64,000 bases of DNA from Peribacillus simplex (lineage in GTDB: Bacteria; Bacillota; Bacilli; Bacillales; DSM-1321): assembly GCF_001578185.1 (NCBI RefSeq), contig NZ_CP011008.1, forward strand, positions 1,206,001-1,270,000, written 5' to 3'. A program made the translations under genes and the position numbers. Numbering within the stretch: position 1 is the first letter of the stretch; each line of letters starts with the position of its first letter. The notes below the pieces were generated by a model. That model was not told the origin of the DNA. It made no database searches and saw only the letters and a list, made by a program, of their open reading frames with translations. Of this stretch, positions 1-10,127 are shown piece by piece.

Positions 1-109
1 TAAAATAATAGAAAGTAAATCTAATTGGAAACAGAAACCTAGTCAAAAAGACGAAAGTATTTCTGGTATGATGAATCTAGATATTATGTTGTATAAGGGG
101 GAAAAAGAG

Positions 110-3100
110 ATGTCACTCCGTTTTTTACTGGGAAGATCGGGTGCAGGGAAAACTTCGAATATATTGGGCGAAATCCGCACCAAATTGGAAAAAAATCCCG
201 AAGGCAATCCAATTATCTACCTCGTTCCTGATCAGATGACGTTTCTATCTGAATATAAATTAATTAAAACACCAGGCCTTGCCGGAATGATCCGTACACA
301 GGTTTTCAGTTTTAGCAGGCTTGCTTGGCGCGTTCTTCAGGAAACTGGGGGAATGAGCCGGCTCCATTTGGACAGCGTTGGCGTTAATATGTTGATAAGG
401 AAAATCATGGAGGATAAAAAAGAAGAGTTAAAGATGTTTCGTCGATCTGCTGATAAGCAGGGGTTCATTGCACAGATGGAGCTTATGCTGGCTGAGTTCA
501 AGCAGTATTGCATCAAACCGGATGACATTCAAAACTATTTGACCGAAACATCACCCTCCGGCAGCGGCATTCAGGATAAACTTCATGACCTTGAATTGGT
601 CTATCAGGCGTTTGAGGATGAAATGGTTGGCAAATATTTAGATTCCGAAGACTATTTCACTTTGCTTATCGAGAAAATGTCTGAGTCTTCATATATAAGG
701 AATGCGGATATCTATATCGATGGTTTTTATAGCTTGACGCCACAGGAATTGTTGATTGTGGAAGAAATGATGAAGCTGTGCAGGAGTGTAACGGTCTCGC
801 TGACGTTAGATCAGTCCTACAGACAATATGCTCCGGATGATCTGCAATTGTTCAGGCAAACGGGAAATCTTTATCATAACCTTTATCAGGCTGGATTGAG
901 GAACGGTATACCCATTTCAGAAGACCGAATCTTAAAAGGGACGGAAAGGTTTGGAAAGAGTCCGGGCCTGAATCATCTGGAAACTTACTTTGCCATTCGT
1001 CCTGCACGGACGTTTGGGCAGTCACCTGATGTAACGATTGCCCAGGCAGTTAACCGCAGAGCTGAGATTGAAGGAGTTGCCCGGGACATCTTGACGCTTG
1101 TCAGAAAGAAACAGCACCGTTTCCGTGATATTGCGATTTTAGTCCGAAATGGAGAGGCATACACAGATATTTTACAAACCGTTTTTCGGGATTATCAAAT
1201 CCCCTTGTTCGTCGATTCCAAACGGACCATGCTGAATCATCCTCTGATTGAACTGATTCGTTCGACTTTGGAGATCATCAATGGATATTGGCGTTATGAG
1301 CCGGTATTTCGTGCAATCAAGACGGAGCTTCTATTTCCGCTGCAAAAAAATCACGATAGAATGCGCGAACAGGTTGATAAGCTGGAAAACTATGTGCTGG
1401 CCCGTGGAATTAAAGGAAGCAGGTGGACGTCCAAAGAGCGTTGGACCTACCGGCGTTTCCGCGGACTGGAACTAGAGGACCGAAACCAGACGGATAAAGA
1501 AATGAAGCTTGAGCAAGAGCTGAATGAGATGAAGCAATTATTTACCGAGCCCATCTTGAAGCTATCAAAACGTGTTAAAAAGGCAGCTAATGGCAGGGAA
1601 TTGTGTGAGGCCCTTTATCTATATCTTGAGGAATTGCATGTACCGGAAAAATTGGAAAAACTGAAACAGGAGGCAGAAGAAGCGGGTGATTTGGTATCGG
1701 CTAGAGAGCATGAGCAAACGTGGAATGCGGTTGTCGACTTACTAGACCAATTCGTTGAACTGCTGAGCGGGGAAGAGCTTTCCATGAAACAGTTTGCGGT
1801 AGTCATTGAAGCTGGTCTGGAGTCCCTTGAATATTCTTTGGTACCGCCGGCAATTGACCAAGTCCTAGTAGCTAATCTCGATTTATCCCGCCTGGATGAT
1901 GTGAGGACAGCTTTTGTCATCGGCTTGAATGAAGGGGTTTTGCCAGGAAAGGCTTTATCTGACGGAATATTTTCAGATAGTGATCGTGAGGTGCTGCTGG
2001 CTGGTGGACTTGATGTTGCTCCAAATTCAAAGGTGCGCCTCCTTGATGAGGAGTTTACTGCGTATAAAGCTTTTACTACACCTGCTGAGGCCCTTTATTT
2101 ATCATATCCGCTTGCCGATGAGGAAGGGAAGGCACTTTTACCCTCATCCTATTTGAAAAGGGTAAGGGACGTATTGCTTAACGTTTCCGATGTGTATTAT
2201 ATGAACGATCCATCCGATCTGACTGCTGAGGAACAGGTGAAATATGCGGCGAATTATGATGTGGCACTATCGTACCTCGCTGCCCAATTGCAGCTGAAAA
2301 AAAGGAACTATCCAATCCACTCACTTTGGTGGGATGTATATAATTCCATTTTGGAGGATGAAAAGGCCGGTCCTTCAGCAACCAAGGTTTTATCGAGCCT
2401 TTTTTATCAAAATGGAACAAAGAAATTATCAGAGGAAACAAGCAAGCAATTATATGGTGAGAGCATTCTTACGAGTGTATCCCGGATGGAAATGTTCAAT
2501 AGCTGCCCGTTTTCCCATTATGCCGCTCATGGCTTGAAATTGAGGGAAAGGCAAATTTTCCGTTTGGATGCACCAGATATTGGTGAGATGTTCCACGGAG
2601 CGTTGAAAATGATTTCGGATTACTTAAAGGAACATGATATTCCTTGGTCTGCTTTGACGAAGGAACAATGTTTGGAGTTGGCTAGAATTGCTGTGGAGAA
2701 ACTTGCTCCTAAACTTCAAAATCAGATTTTGTTAAGTACGAACCGCCATCACTATTTACGCAGGAAGCTGGAACACGTGATTGGACGGGCCTCAATCGTC
2801 TTAAGTGAACATGCAAAGATGAGCGGTTTTGCTCCAATTGGATTAGAACTCGGATTCGGAAAAAATGGAGAGCTGCCGCCACTTTCTTTCACATTGAAAA
2901 ACGGTACGAAGATGGAATTGATCGGGCGGATTGACCGTGTGGATAAAGCGGAAGAAGGTGAGGGTGTCTATTTGCGTGTGCTCGATTATAAGTCGAGTGA
3001 AAAGGAACTGAACATGAGTGAAGTATATTATGGACTTGCGCTGCAAATGTTGACATACCTTGATATCGTCGTCACCCATTCGAAGTCGCTAATAGGAAAG

Positions 3101-3607
3101 GAAGCTATTCCAGCCGGCGTTTTGTATTTTCATGTGCATAATCCTGTTGTCAAATCAAAGGGAATGCTCAGTTTGGATAAAATTGAAGAAGAAATTTATA
3201 AAAGTTTTAAAATGAATGGACTTGTACTGAATCATTCAAATGTCATTCAGATGATGGATACTTCGCTTGATATTGAAAATTCGGGTAAGTCGGATATTAT
3301 TCCAGCTGGATTTAAAAAGGATGGTTCGCTCCTGGCGGCTTCCAAAGTAGCCAGCAGGGAAGAGTTTTCGCTTCTGAATCATCATGTGCGCCGCGTGTAT
3401 CAGGAGGCTGGTGATCGAATGGTCGATGGTGATGTGGAAATAACGCCATATAAATTAAAGGAAAAAACGCCGTGCACCTTCTGTTCCTTTAAATCGGTAT
3501 GCCAATTCGACCAGTCACTCGAGGAGAATCAATTTAGGAATTTAGCACAGAAGAAACAAAATGATGTTCTTGAGCTATTAAGAGGGGAGGGGGAGAGCGA
3601 TGAGTAA
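110..3607 (+). CDS. addB: ATP-dependent helicase/deoxyribonuclease subunit B (AddB)
   Basis: AddB is one subunit of the AddAB (RecBCD-like) complex, which resects double-strand breaks up to a Chi site for RecA loading. The protein has 1165 residues, against about 1166 in B. subtilis. A Walker A motif (GRSGAGKT) lies near residues 8-15. Four cysteines, 799, 1122, 1125 and 1131, match the spacing of the 4Fe-4S cluster that pins the C-terminal nuclease domain. A nuclease motif DYKSS precedes the last three. I chose the ATG at 110 because a GGGGG-rich ribosome site lies just upstream and the protein then begins MSLRFLLG as in relatives; in-frame starts from 68 have no such site. A weak -10-like TATGAT lies at 67-72. 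The end overlaps addA by 8 bases. Confidence 0.96.
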   Translation: MSLRFLLGRSGAGKTSNILGEIRTKLEKNPEGNPIIYLVPDQMTFLSEYKLIKTPGLAGMIRTQVFSFSRLAWRVLQETGGMSRLHLDSVGVNMLIRKIMEDKKEELKMFRRSADKQGFIAQMELMLAEFKQYCIKPDDIQNYLTETSPSGSGIQDKLHDLELVYQAFEDEMVGKYLDSEDYFTLLIEKMSESSYIRNADIYIDGFYSLTPQELLIVEEMMKLCRSVTVSLTLDQSYRQYAPDDLQLFRQTGNLYHNLYQAGLRNGIPISEDRILKGTERFGKSPGLNHLETYFAIRPARTFGQSPDVTIAQAVNRRAEIEGVARDILTLVRKKQHRFRDIAILVRNGEAYTDILQTVFRDYQIPLFVDSKRTMLNHPLIELIRSTLEIINGYWRYEPVFRAIKTELLFPLQKNHDRMREQVDKLENYVLARGIKGSRWTSKERWTYRRFRGLELEDRNQTDKEMKLEQELNEMKQLFTEPILKLSKRVKKAANGRELCEALYLYLEELHVPEKLEKLKQEAEEAGDLVSAREHEQTWNAVVDLLDQFVELLSGEELSMKQFAVVIEAGLESLEYSLVPPAIDQVLVANLDLSRLDDVRTAFVIGLNEGVLPGKALSDGIFSDSDREVLLAGGLDVAPNSKVRLLDEEFTAYKAFTTPAEALYLSYPLADEEGKALLPSSYLKRVRDVLLNVSDVYYMNDPSDLTAEEQVKYAANYDVALSYLAAQLQLKKRNYPIHSLWWDVYNSILEDEKAGPSATKVLSSLFYQNGTKKLSEETSKQLYGESILTSVSRMEMFNSCPFSHYAAHGLKLRERQIFRLDAPDIGEMFHGALKMISDYLKEHDIPWSALTKEQCLELARIAVEKLAPKLQNQILLSTNRHHYLRRKLEHVIGRASIVLSEHAKMSGFAPIGLELGFGKNGELPPLSFTLKNGTKMELIGRIDRVDKAEEGEGVYLRVLDYKSSEKELNMSEVYYGLALQMLTYLDIVVTHSKSLIGKEAIPAGVLYFHVHNPVVKSKGMLSLDKIEEEIYKSFKMNGLVLNHSNVIQMMDTSLDIENSGKSDIIPAGFKKDGSLLAASKVASREEFSLLNHHVRRVYQEAGDRMVDGDVEITPYKLKEKTPCTFCSFKSVCQFDQSLEENQFRNLAQKKQNDVLELLRGEGESDE

Positions 3608-6600
3608 AATGAAAATCCCTGCTCTGCCAGGAGACGTGACCTGGACGGAAGATCAGTGGAAGGCGATATGGGCTAAAGATCAGGACATTCTGGTTGCGGC
3701 GGCTGCAGGTTCAGGGAAAACTGCGGTGCTGGTCAATCGGATCATCCAAAAAGTCATTTCAGAAGAAGATCTAATCGATGTTGATGAACTGCTCGTCGTT
3801 ACATTCACCAATGCTTCGGCTGCCGAGATGCGCCATAGGGTAAGCGAGGCATTAGAAAAAGCGATCAATGAAAATCCGCATTCACAGCATCTGCGGAAGC
3901 AGTTGAGCTTGATTAATCGCGCTTCGATTTCCACACTTCATTCCTTTTGTTTAGAGGTGATCCGGAAGTATTATTACCTGACGGAAATCGACCCAGGCTT
4001 CCGGATTGCAGACTCTACAGAGATCCAGCTACTCCGTGATGAAGTGATGGAAGAACTTTTCGAGGAACAGTATGGCCAAAATGATAATGATGAGTTCTTT
4101 AATTTGGTGGATGCTTTTACAAGCGATCGAAATGATGATGCACTTCAGAATATAGTTCGATCGCTGCATGACTTTTCGCAATCGAACCCTGACCCGGACA
4201 GATGGCTCGATGGTGCAGCAAGCATGTATGAATTGGCTGATGATGATGGGATTGATGATCTTTCGTTTATCGATTCATTGAAATTCGATATTGGTTTACA
4301 ACTGGACACTGCCAGGGATTTATTGGAACGGTCGCTTGCGTTGACAAAAGTCCCTGGGGGGCCGGCACCAAGGGCTGAGAATTATTTAGCCGATTTGACA
4401 TTGGTTGCAAAACTTTCGGAAGTGAAAGACCAATCCTGGAATTCTCTTTATGAAGAAATCCAAAACGTGAAATTTGGAACGGCAAAACGGCTTACTGGTG
4501 AAGATTTTATCAAGGAAGTATCGGATGAGGCTACCAAGTATCGCGATAAGGCAAAGAAGATCATCAAATCGTTACAGGAAGAGTTATTTTCCCGAAAACC
4601 GGAAAGTTATCTGCGCGATATAAGGGAGCTCAAGGGTTATGTCGATACACTTGTAATGCTTGTTAAACAGTTTGACGATCGATTCTTTGCTGCAAAAGCA
4701 GAAAAGAACTTAGTTGACTTTGCTGATTTGGAACATTATTGTCTTCGGATTTTGACAGGGGAGATTGTGGATGGCGAACGAAAACCTTCAGCGGCGGCCA
4801 TCGAATACAGGAATCAGTTCAAAGAGGTTCTCGTAGATGAGTATCAGGATACGAACCTTGTTCAGGAATCCATTTTAAAACTGGTGACGGCTGACGGCGA
4901 ATATAATGGGAATCTGTTTATGGTAGGCGATGTCAAGCAGTCCATTTACCGCTTCAGGCTTGCGGAACCGAATCTCTTCCTTGGAAAATACACACGTTTT
5001 ACCCATGATGGTGTTGAATCCGGACTTAAAATAGATTTAAACCGCAATTTCAGGAGCCGAAAGGAAGTTCTCGATGGGACGAACTTCTTGTTTCAACAGT
5101 TGATGGGCATTACAGTCGGTGAGATTGATTATGATGAAGATGCCCAATTGAAGAAAGGTGCCCCATATCCCGAAGACGATCCAAACCCAATTGAACTCCA
5201 TTTAATTGATGGAACAGCCGATTCGGGAACTCTTTCGGAAATGGAAGGATCGGATGGCGGGTTTGAGGCTGAGGAACTTGAAAAAGCGCAGCTTGAAGCA
5301 AGGCAAATGGCTAAGCTCATTAAAAAGGCTATAGGCGAAAAGCATCGGATATATGATACGAAAACCAAAAAGTACAGATCTGCCACATATCGTGACATGG
5401 TCATTCTTCTTCGCTCGATGCCATGGGCACCGCAAATCATGGAGGAATTTAAAAAGCAGGGGATTCCAGTCTATGCCAATTTGTCGACAGGGTATTTTGA
5501 AGCGACCGAAGTGGCCATCATGATTTCCTTATTGAAGGTGATTGATAATCCGCAGCAGGATATCCCATTGGCTTCCGTTCTCCGTTCACCTATAGTCGGG
5601 CTGGATGAAGAAGAAATGTCACAGGTGCGTTTATTCCATACAGGGAGCTACTACGAAGCATTAGCTGATTTTTACAGAAAGAGTGACCCGGAAGAACATC
5701 CCGGGCTTTATGAAAAAGCCTCAACTTTTTATAAAAAGCTAGTAAAGTGGAGGAAGCTTGCCAGGCAGGAAGCATTATCAGATTTGATCTGGCTTCTATA
5801 TCGCGAAACGCAGTTTTATGATTTTGCAGGAGGGATGCCAGGTGGCAAACAGCGCCAGGCCAATTTAAGAGCGCTGTATGACAGGGCAAGGCAATATGAA
5901 GCAAGTTCATTCCGCGGTCTGTTCCGTTTCCTGCGTTTCATAGAAAGGATGCAAGAACGTGGAGATGATCTAGGGGCAGCCCGGGCTTTAGGGGAACAGG
6001 AAGATGTAGTCCGCCTGATGACGATTCACTCGTCAAAGGGCCTTGAGTTCCCGATCGTGTTTCTTGCCGGTCTTTCCAAGCAATTCAATATGATGGATAT
6101 ACGCAAGCCGTATTTACTGGATAAGGATTATGGCTTTGCTGCTAAGTATGTGAATTCCGAATTACGGATAACTTATCCATCCCTCCCTCAATTGGCTTTT
6201 AAGAAAAAAAAGCAGCTTGAATTAATTGCCGAGGAGATGCGTGTCCTCTACGTGGCGCTTACTAGAGCTAAAGAAAAGCTTTATTTAATTGCCAGCATCA
6301 ATGATGCAGAAAAAACGCAGCAGAACTGGGAAAGTAATGCGGCACATGGAGATTGGCTTTTAAAGGACTATGTACGGGCAGGTGCAAAAAGCTATCTGGA
6401 TTGGATTGGTCCATCCCTTGTCCGGCATCGGGATTCCCTTGGTGCTGCAGGCCTTGGCTTGGAAATGGAGTCGCATCCATCGAATTGGTCCATTTCCGTC
6501 ATTCCTAGTGAAGAACTTGCTGTCCTGGATGAGGAAGAGGCACTGGTACAGGAGCAAATACTCGATCATGTCCAAAAATCAGAGAAGGTCGCGATGGTTT

Positions 6601-7334
6601 CCGAATTTTATGATGATATCAAAAAACAGCTCGAATGGGTGTACCCCGAGCATGAGGCGACGGTTTATCGTTCCAAACAATCCGTTTCTGAACTAAAACG
6701 TCAATATGAATTGAAGGACGAGCAAAGCTCCACGGAGTTGTTACGTAAATTTAAACGTCCCATCACGAAGCGTCCGACTTTCATGCAAGAAAAGTCACTG
6801 ACACCTGCTGAAAGGGGTACGATTACACATTTAGTCATGCAGCATATTGATCTATCTAAAGAGATTACCATTCAATCGATTCAGGAACTGATCGTTGACT
6901 TGATTCAACGTGAGTTGTTGACGGAGGAACAGAAAGAAGCTGTGGATCCGGAAACGATTGTCGATTTCTTTGACAGTGAAATCGGCCAAAGAATGCAAAA
7001 GGCCTTGAGTATTCGCCGTGAAGTGCCATTTACGATGTCGGTGCCTGCAAAAGAGGCTTACAGCGATTGGGCAACTGGCGATGAGGAGATCCTTATCCAA
7101 GGTGTGATTGATTGTATCTTTGAGGATGAACAAGGTCTTGTGCTACTCGATTATAAAACGGATACAATCACTGGCCGTTTTGCTAGCGGGTATGAAGGGG
7201 CTAAAGAAATCCTTGCCGATCGATACCGGATGCAGCTTCAGCTATATACGAGAGCTGTTGAAGGGATATTGAATAAGAAAGTAACCAGCCGTTACTTGTT
7301 TTTCTTTGACGGATCGCATTTATTGGAATTATAA
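3600..7334 (+). CDS. addA: ATP-dependent helicase/nuclease subunit A (AddA)
   Basis: AddA is the UvrD-type 3'-5' helicase and nuclease partner of AddB. The 1244-residue product has Walker A AGSGKT at 36-41, the Walker B box DEYQD from residue 413, superfamily 1 motifs through the middle, and a C-terminal RecB-type nuclease motif with Asp1184 and Lys1186 in DYK. Its start lies inside the end of addB (8-base overlap) after a GA-rich ribosome site, which indicates translational coupling. In B. subtilis the operon continues with sbcD-sbcC; here it stops at a hairpin and insertion-sequence debris. Function is secure from the family. Confidence 0.96.
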   Translation: MSKMKIPALPGDVTWTEDQWKAIWAKDQDILVAAAAGSGKTAVLVNRIIQKVISEEDLIDVDELLVVTFTNASAAEMRHRVSEALEKAINENPHSQHLRKQLSLINRASISTLHSFCLEVIRKYYYLTEIDPGFRIADSTEIQLLRDEVMEELFEEQYGQNDNDEFFNLVDAFTSDRNDDALQNIVRSLHDFSQSNPDPDRWLDGAASMYELADDDGIDDLSFIDSLKFDIGLQLDTARDLLERSLALTKVPGGPAPRAENYLADLTLVAKLSEVKDQSWNSLYEEIQNVKFGTAKRLTGEDFIKEVSDEATKYRDKAKKIIKSLQEELFSRKPESYLRDIRELKGYVDTLVMLVKQFDDRFFAAKAEKNLVDFADLEHYCLRILTGEIVDGERKPSAAAIEYRNQFKEVLVDEYQDTNLVQESILKLVTADGEYNGNLFMVGDVKQSIYRFRLAEPNLFLGKYTRFTHDGVESGLKIDLNRNFRSRKEVLDGTNFLFQQLMGITVGEIDYDEDAQLKKGAPYPEDDPNPIELHLIDGTADSGTLSEMEGSDGGFEAEELEKAQLEARQMAKLIKKAIGEKHRIYDTKTKKYRSATYRDMVILLRSMPWAPQIMEEFKKQGIPVYANLSTGYFEATEVAIMISLLKVIDNPQQDIPLASVLRSPIVGLDEEEMSQVRLFHTGSYYEALADFYRKSDPEEHPGLYEKASTFYKKLVKWRKLARQEALSDLIWLLYRETQFYDFAGGMPGGKQRQANLRALYDRARQYEASSFRGLFRFLRFIERMQERGDDLGAARALGEQEDVVRLMTIHSSKGLEFPIVFLAGLSKQFNMMDIRKPYLLDKDYGFAAKYVNSELRITYPSLPQLAFKKKKQLELIAEEMRVLYVALTRAKEKLYLIASINDAEKTQQNWESNAAHGDWLLKDYVRAGAKSYLDWIGPSLVRHRDSLGAAGLGLEMESHPSNWSISVIPSEELAVLDEEEALVQEQILDHVQKSEKVAMVSEFYDDIKKQLEWVYPEHEATVYRSKQSVSELKRQYELKDEQSSTELLRKFKRPITKRPTFMQEKSLTPAERGTITHLVMQHIDLSKEITIQSIQELIVDLIQRELLTEEQKEAVDPETIVDFFDSEIGQRMQKALSIRREVPFTMSVPAKEAYSDWATGDEEILIQGVIDCIFEDEQGLVLLDYKTDTITGRFASGYEGAKEILADRYRMQLQLYTRAVEGILNKKVTSRYLFFFDGSHLLEL

Positions 7335-7342
7335 GAGAGACA

Positions 7343-7368
7343 GAGTGTCCCATTTATGTGGGACACTC
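7343..7368 (+). terminator. Hairpin after addA
   Basis: A perfect 10-bp stem (GAGTGTCCCA / TGGGACACTC) with a six-base loop starts 9 bases after the addA stop. It lacks a strong T tract, but a second hairpin with a T run (7381-7418) follows within 15 bases, so the pair probably ends the addBA transcript. Confidence 0.55.
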
Positions 7369-8380
7369 AGTTTGTAGACAAAAGGGGTTCGGAATTAAAA
7401 CATTCCGAACCCCCTTTTGAAATTCCCTTTGAATTTTGCTCAATATTAAGGAATTGGATCTCTACGAGCCTACTATGTTAGGCGATTTTTGGACATGGCC
7501 ATGTCCAATTGGCCATCTTCTTTTTATTAATGGCAGCGAAAGTGAGCATCGCCTGCATCGACAATTTTTTAAGTCCCCTTAAAGTAGTCCAACGCATGCC
7601 ATGGTTTTCTTTTGCATTTGCGAAAACACGCTCAATCGTTTCATTACGTTTCGCATAGATAGGTTTTACATCTTGATGATGACGCAGATATAATCTTGCC
7701 AAATATGACGTGTCACTACTTTTTGATGGTCTTTACTTTGGGTACACTTTGATAAAAATGGGTTTTGGTAATTTGTACTCACGATAGCCCTCTTTATTCG
7801 TTGTTGTGTACTTTAATATCTCGCCCGATGGGCAAAGGTAACAATCAAAATGTTCATCGTAAACATAGTCATATTTGCAGAAGAATCCTTCTTTTGTTCG
7901 AGGACGTGTATACGGTAAAGCCGGTGTTATTTTATTACCAAATTGATAGCTTGTAATCGCCGGTGTTTTATAAGCTGCATCTGCGGCAAAAGCTTCTGGT
8001 TTCCCAACTTTTTCAATTACTTGTCCAACAAGTGGCTCTAAGATGTGACTATCATGCGTATTTCCAGGTGTTACAATTGTCCCCAGTACAAAACCGTTGC
8101 GGTCGGTAGCCACAAATGATAGGCAAACTGTTTTTTTCGTTCATCTTTGACATAGTAGCCACTCTCACGGTCAGTTGTACTTTGTTTAATTTCTTTGGTT
8201 TCTTCCTTATTAAGTTTATCCGGTGGAAAAGGTTTTTTATTATGGTTTTCATGGTCTTGATATATTTCTTCTTGAAGTCGTCCTTGATACGCACGTGTTT
8301 CCTTGCGAACGATTTTCTTTTCAAATTTCCGCTTATTCGCACTGGCGCATTTCAAATTGATCTCGCTGAATAAAATCATG
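7369..8380 (-). mobile_element. IS1182-family insertion sequence remnant (copy A)
   Basis: This is the decayed remains of an insertion sequence. The end next to addA holds a hairpin (7381-7418, GGGGTTCGGAAT / ATTCCGAACCCC) followed by a 100-base untranslated stretch and the 3' half of a transposase on the minus strand. The transposase start and one third to one half of its coding region are missing; a GC-rich repeat lies where the rest should be. The same end sequence recurs in inverted orientation at 28120-28255. Outer boundaries are approximate, because I found no clear target-site duplication. Confidence 0.8.
7478..8379 (-). pseudogene. IS1182-family transposase, truncated and frameshifted
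   Basis: Three consecutive minus-strand reading-frame segments together spell the C-terminal part of an IS1182-type DDE transposase. The first has the KRKFEKKIVRKETRAYQ linker and KKPFPPDK region (8071-8379). The second has DRNGFVLGTIVTPGNTHDSH, YKTPAITSYQ and a C-x-x-C segment (7733-8113). The third has the YAKRNETIERVFANAKENHG block that carries the last acidic active-site region (7478-7702). The breaks between them are frameshifts, near 8110 and near 7735. The N-terminal third is absent. It cannot make an active enzyme. Confidence 0.88.
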
Positions 8381-8423
8381 TTTAGAAAGCATCCTCATCA
8401 CCTTAAGTTTTAATACTCAAAGT

Positions 8424-8545
8424 TGATTGGAGCGGAAGGTACGAGACTCCTGCGGGAAAAGCGCGTCTAGGGGAAGACCCCACAGGCGCAAGCGAGGAGG
8501 CTCCCTGACCGCCCGCGGAAAGCGAGTGCCTGGATTGGAAATCAA
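8424..8545. repeat. GC-rich structured dispersed repeat
   Basis: About 120 bases are far more GC-rich than the surroundings and full of complementary blocks (GAGACTCCTGCGGG, CCCCACAGGCGC, GGAGGCTCCC, CGCCCGCGGAAAGCGAG). From general knowledge, very similar units are scattered through Bacillaceae chromosomes. A shortened, diverged form of its right half is seen at 28050-28100 on the opposite strand. The downstream flank (8546-8590, through TGTAGACAAACTCGATTTT) is also shared with that copy. No coding potential. Confidence 0.7.
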
Positions 8546-8611
8546 CGTTCAAATTGAACAAGCAAAAAAAACTGTAGACAAACTCGATTTTCACCAAATA
8601 AACAGAATAGT

Positions 8612-8641
8612 TTGAAAAAATATAAAAAATTACTATATACT
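8612..8641 (+). promoter_or_regulatory. Sigma-A promoter of trpB
   Basis: TTGAAA at 8612-8617 and TATACT at 8636-8641 are separated by 18 bases. This gives a leader of roughly 30 bases before the AAAGGAG ribosome site. The leader is too short for a T-box or TRAP-type attenuator. Confidence 0.6.
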
Positions 8642-8679
8642 AGAGGAGAAAAATACCTTTTAAAGGAGTAGAGAAGAGT

Positions 8680-9843
8680 ATGACGAGTGAGATCAAGAGC
8701 AGGGGATACTTTGGTGAGTTCGGTGGGAGCTTTGTACCGGGTGAACTACAGGAAGTTATGGATATTTTAGAAACGGAATTCCTGAAATATAAGGATGACC
8801 CGGAATTCATTGAGGAGTTTCAATATTATCTGAAAGAATATGTCGGGCGCGAAAACCCGTTGACCTATGCACAGAATTTAACGAAAAAGATTGGCGGGGC
8901 AAAAATATATTTGAAGCGTGAAGATCTGAATCATACAGGTGCTCACAAAATTAATAATGCGATCGGACAGATCCTGCTCGCTAAACGGATGGGTGCTAAC
9001 CGCATCATCGCAGAAACTGGCGCTGGACAGCATGGTGTAGCGACTGCAACAGCATGTGCGATGTTCGGCTTAGAGTGTGTAATCTATATGGGTAAGCTGG
9101 ATACGGAGAGGCAGGCATTGAATGTCTTTCGGATGGAATTGTTGGGGGCAAAAGTTGTAGCGGTCGAAAAGGGACAGGGGCGATTAAAGGATGCCGTTGA
9201 TGAGGCATTAAATGATTTGGTGCAAAACTATGAAAATACTTTTTACTTGCTTGGTTCAGCAGTGGGCCCGCATCCCTATCCAACGATCGTTAAGCATTTT
9301 CAGGCAATCATAAGTGAAGAATCAAAACGTCAGATCGTTGAAAAGGAAGGAAAGCTCCCAACTGCCATCATTGCTTGCGCAGGAGGGGGAAGCAATGCGA
9401 TTGGTGCTTTTGCACATTATATCAAAGAAGAAAATGTCCGTTTAATTGGTGTAGAACCAACTGAAGCCCCTAGTATTTCGCAAGGTGTCCCGGCAGTATT
9501 GCACGGATTCAAAAGTTTGACGTTAGTGGATGAGCATGGGCAGCCAAAACCGACATTTTCCATAGCGGCCGGCTTGGATTACCCAAGTGTTGGACCCGAG
9601 CATAGTTTTTTGAAAGATAGCGGACGAGCGGAGTATGTGACGGTAAAAGGGGAAGAAGCTCTTGAGGCTTTTCAGGTGTTATCCAAAACAGAGGGGATCA
9701 TCCCAGCTCTCGAAAGCTCGCATGCTCTAGTTTACGCCATGAAGTTAGCAAAAGAGTTAACAAGAGATGATATCCTGATCGTTAATTTATCAGGACGGGG
9801 TGATAAAGATGTGGAGCAAGTATTTAACATGATAGAAAAATAG
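8680..9843 (+). CDS. trpB: Tryptophan synthase beta subunit (orphan TrpB)
   Basis: TrpB is the PLP enzyme that condenses indole with serine. The 387-residue product has the PLP lysine in HTGAHKINN (Lys90), the catalytic glutamate in ETGAGQHG (Glu112), the phosphate loop GGGSNA, and [16 protein letters not shown], all typical of the TrpB1 type. The ATG follows AAAGGAG at suitable spacing. No trpA, trpC or other trp gene is adjacent, so it is either a second trpB working as a stand-alone or indole-salvage enzyme, or a relocated gene. It sits immediately downstream of mobile-element debris and has its own promoter and terminator. The family is certain; the physiological role is inference. Confidence 0.93.
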   Translation: MTSEIKSRGYFGEFGGSFVPGELQEVMDILETEFLKYKDDPEFIEEFQYYLKEYVGRENPLTYAQNLTKKIGGAKIYLKREDLNHTGAHKINNAIGQILLAKRMGANRIIAETGAGQHGVATATACAMFGLECVIYMGKLDTERQALNVFRMELLGAKVVAVEKGQGRLKDAVDEALNDLVQNYENTFYLLGSAVGPHPYPTIVKHFQAIISEESKRQIVEKEGKLPTAIIACAGGGSNAIGAFAHYIKEENVRLIGVEPTEAPSISQGVPAVLHGFKSLTLVDEHGQPKPTFSIAAGLDYPSVGPEHSFLKDSGRAEYVTVKGEEALEAFQVLSKTEGIIPALESSHALVYAMKLAKELTRDDILIVNLSGRGDKDVEQVFNMIEK

Positions 9844-9852
9844 GCCAAATTT

Positions 9853-9885
9853 AAAAGCCTCCCGGATATGGGAGACTTTTTCTTT
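9853..9885 (+). terminator. Terminator of trpB
   Basis: A short stem CTCCC / GGGAG with a six-base loop is followed by ACTTTTTCTTT. It lies between trpB and the convergent gerPF. Confidence 0.65.
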
Positions 9886-9887
9886 GA

Positions 9888-10106
9888 CTAATTATTCCCT
9901 GCAATGGGTTGGTCGACCCCATTGACATCAAGGACATTGCTTCCATTCAGCCCATTGGCCGTAAAGACGATCGCACCAGTGTTAGATGAACCGGATCCGG
10001 TGACAGTTTTGTTGGAAGACTTCGGCGAAATGACGGCTGCATCCCCGAATAACAGGTTTCCATCCGCGACATTGAATATTTGGACTGGACCGACAATAGC
10101 TGGCAT
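9888..10106 (-). CDS. gerPF: Spore germination protein GerPF
   Basis: GerPF is the last gene of the six-gene gerP operon, whose products are needed for germinants to pass the spore coat. The 72-residue product begins MPAIVGPVQIFNV and shares the Gly/Ser/Asn-rich pattern ending in GVDQPIAG with GerPA, which marks the GerPA/GerPF family. The start was set at the ATG preceded by AAAGGAGG with seven-base spacing; an upstream in-frame ATG lies before that ribosome site. The protein is expected in the inner spore coat. Confidence 0.93.
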   Translation of the reverse strand: MPAIVGPVQIFNVADGNLLFGDAAVISPKSSNKTVTGSGSSNTGAIVFTANGLNGSNVLDVNGVDQPIAGNN

Positions 10107-10127
10107 ATAAATTCCTCCTTTTAACAT

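Noticed and set aside
8610-8680. Tryptophan-responsive leader (T-box or TRAP site) in front of trpB
   Set aside because: The promoter leaves only about 30 bases of leader, with no GAG/TAG repeats and no room for a T-box.
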